Of a stretch of DNA of 7,595 bases, positions 6,833 through 7,595 are shown one piece after another. Position 1 is the stretch's first letter; every line of letters begins with the position of its first letter. This DNA comes from Streptosporangiaceae bacterium (GTDB lineage Bacteria; Actinomycetota; Actinomycetes; Streptosporangiales; Streptosporangiaceae), in the NCBI GenBank assembly GCA_030039095.1, contig JASHQP010000240.1, positions 1 through 7,595 of the forward strand, given 5' to 3'. The position numbers were made by a program, and so were the translations under genes. Under the pieces are notes generated by a model, which was not told where the DNA came from, ran no database searches, and worked only from the letters and a program-made list of their open reading frames with translations.

Positions 6833-7504
6833 CTACCTTCCTTCCTGATCGCGGCCGGCCGGCCGGGCCGCCGCGAGCGCCATGTCCCAGAACTCGCCCT
6901 CGTACCGGACCGAGATGCTGAACACCGCCGACAGCCGGGCCCACTGCCCGGCGTCGGCGGGGTCGGCCAGCCGGTCGAGCAGGCCGGTGGTCTCCGCCAC
7001 CAGCGCGTCGTACCCGGCGTTGCCGAACATGCGGATCCAGTCCGCGTACACCGGGTCGGCCGGCACCGCGGCCATCAGCGGCTGGGCGATCTCGCCGTAG
7101 CTCCACTGGCACGGCAGCAGCGCGGCGAGTCCCTCGGCGCAGCTGCCGGCCTCACAGGCGTGCAGCAGATGGCGGGTGTAGCCGTAGGTGACCGGGTGCA
7201 GCTCGGCCGGGCCCGGCAGCCGGTCCGCCGAACCGCCGAGCCGCTGCAGGAACGCCAGGTTCGCCGGGATCTCGGTGGAAACGATCTGAACGAGGAACCT
7301 CGACAGCACATCCAGGGCCTTCCGGTCCGGCGCCTTGGCCGTGGTCAGCGCGATCGCGCGGGCGTAGTCCTCCAGGTAGCGGACGTTCTGCTCGAAGTAG
7401 CCGCGGAAGGTCTCGTGCGGCAGCGTCCCCGCCGCGATCGCCCGGACCATCGGGTGATTCACCGCGGCCGCCCACGCGTCACGCCCGGCCGAGCGCAGCG
7501 CCAC
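6833..7504 (-). CDS. TenA/thiaminase-II-like protein
   Basis: This is a 223-residue all-helical protein of the TenA/PqqC-like family, normal in length. Bacterial TenA hydrolyses aminopyrimidine breakdown products of thiamin (and thiamin itself) to give the pyrimidine HMP. Conserved features are W11 and NHPMV at the N-terminus, EQNVRYLEDYARA (38-50), Y109, LLPCQWSYGEIA with C132 matching the nucleophile (Cys135 of Bacillus subtilis TenA) and Y136, and YEGEFWDMA (201-209) with E202 matching Glu205. One difference stands out. The residue matching Asp44, which contacts the substrate amino-pyrimidine in B. subtilis TenA, is N40, while the adjacent tyrosine (Y43) is kept. Activity on a somewhat different substrate is therefore possible. 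GTG at 7504 is the only start codon in frame in the window. It has no clear ribosome binding site and overlaps a possible upstream gene by 26 bp. It leads a catabolic-looking operon rather than standing beside obvious thiamin biosynthesis genes. Confidence 0.85.
   Translation of the reverse strand: MALRSAGRDAWAAAVNHPMVRAIAAGTLPHETFRGYFEQNVRYLEDYARAIALTTAKAPDRKALDVLSRFLVQIVSTEIPANLAFLQRLGGSADRLPGPAELHPVTYGYTRHLLHACEAGSCAEGLAALLPCQWSYGEIAQPLMAAVPADPVYADWIRMFGNAGYDALVAETTGLLDRLADPADAGQWARLSAVFSISVRYEGEFWDMALAAARPAGRDQEGR
6836..6846 (-). promoter_or_regulatory. Purine-rich ribosome binding site inside the upstream coding end
   Basis: AGGAAGGAAGG on the minus strand forms part of the last sense codons of the TenA-like gene, directly before its TAG (6835-6833). 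It lies 10 nt before the ATG at 6825. The repeated AGGA units give several registers for pairing with 16S rRNA. Its position suggests translation of the alcohol dehydrogenase is coupled to the TenA-like gene. Confidence 0.65.
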
Positions 7505-7595
7505 CGACGCGGTGGAGGCCGGGGGCGCACCGCTCCAGCGCGCGGCGGGCCGGGATGCCGAGGGACGGGGCGACCGAAGCGGCCCCGACGCCGAC
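7479..7595 (-). CDS. 3' end of an unidentified upstream gene (partial)
   Basis: An open minus-strand frame enters from the right edge and ends at TGA 7481-7479, giving 38 visible residues. Of these codons only three (gct, ggt, gct) end in a base other than G or C. The composition is Ala/Gly/Arg/Leu-rich, beginning VGVGAASVAPSLGIPARR and ending in an Arg- and Gly-containing tail. The protein cannot be recognised from this fragment; a membrane protein C-terminus is one possibility. The frame overlaps the TenA-like start by 26 bp, which fits a translationally coupled operon and would explain that gene's missing ribosome binding site. A competing frame is also open here but is Pro/Ser-rich and has no start codon. 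Confidence 0.45.
   Translation of the reverse strand, partial: VGVGAASVAPSLGIPARRALERCAPGLHRVGGAALGRA

Noticed and set aside
5755..6921. 388-residue plus-strand open frame
   Set aside because: It is antisense to the zinc alcohol dehydrogenase, whose metal and cofactor motifs are all on the other strand.
7505..7595. N-terminal extension of the TenA-like protein beyond GTG 7504
   Set aside because: The frame stays open to the edge, but it is Pro/Ser/Ala-rich, has no start codon in the window and does not resemble TenA N-termini.

Overview
The window is very GC-rich, with G or C at most codon third positions, and it uses GTG and TTG starts alongside ATG. This suggests a high-GC actinomycete (Actinomycetota); nothing in the sequence allows a genus call. 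Every convincing gene lies on the minus strand. The long open frames on the plus strand read as antisense shadows.

In the direction of transcription (right to left) the window holds: the 3' end of an unidentified gene (7595-7479); a TenA/thiaminase-II-like protein (7504-6833); a zinc-dependent medium-chain alcohol dehydrogenase (6825-5800); an NAD(P)-type aldehyde dehydrogenase (5788-4277); two paralogous metal-dependent amidohydrolases of the cytosine deaminase/TrzA/AtzA/MTA-SAH deaminase type (4265-2934 and 2911-1271); and a third TIM-barrel metal enzyme of the Amidohydrolase_2 (ACMSD-like) family (1281-274). Intergenic gaps are 7, 11, 11 and 22 bp, followed by an 11-bp overlap, so these genes almost certainly form one operon. 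A long hairpin with A- and T-tracts begins 6 bp beyond the last stop codon and probably ends it. Positions 1-215 hold no gene that I can support.

The gene set looks like a catabolic or salvage route for a nitrogen-containing compound that carries an alcohol group. The alcohol dehydrogenase and aldehyde dehydrogenase would take an alcohol to an acid. The two deaminase-type amidohydrolases would remove or hydrolyse ring substituents. The Amidohydrolase_2 enzyme would decarboxylate or hydrolyse. The TenA-like protein would bind or cleave a pyrimidine-type molecule. One hypothesis is breakdown of the thiamin pyrimidine (HMP) or a similar heterocycle by a route analogous to thymine to isoorotate to uracil. 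This rests on family membership and context only. No regulator, promoter or identifiable transporter is visible, so the operon's beginning lies beyond the right edge.
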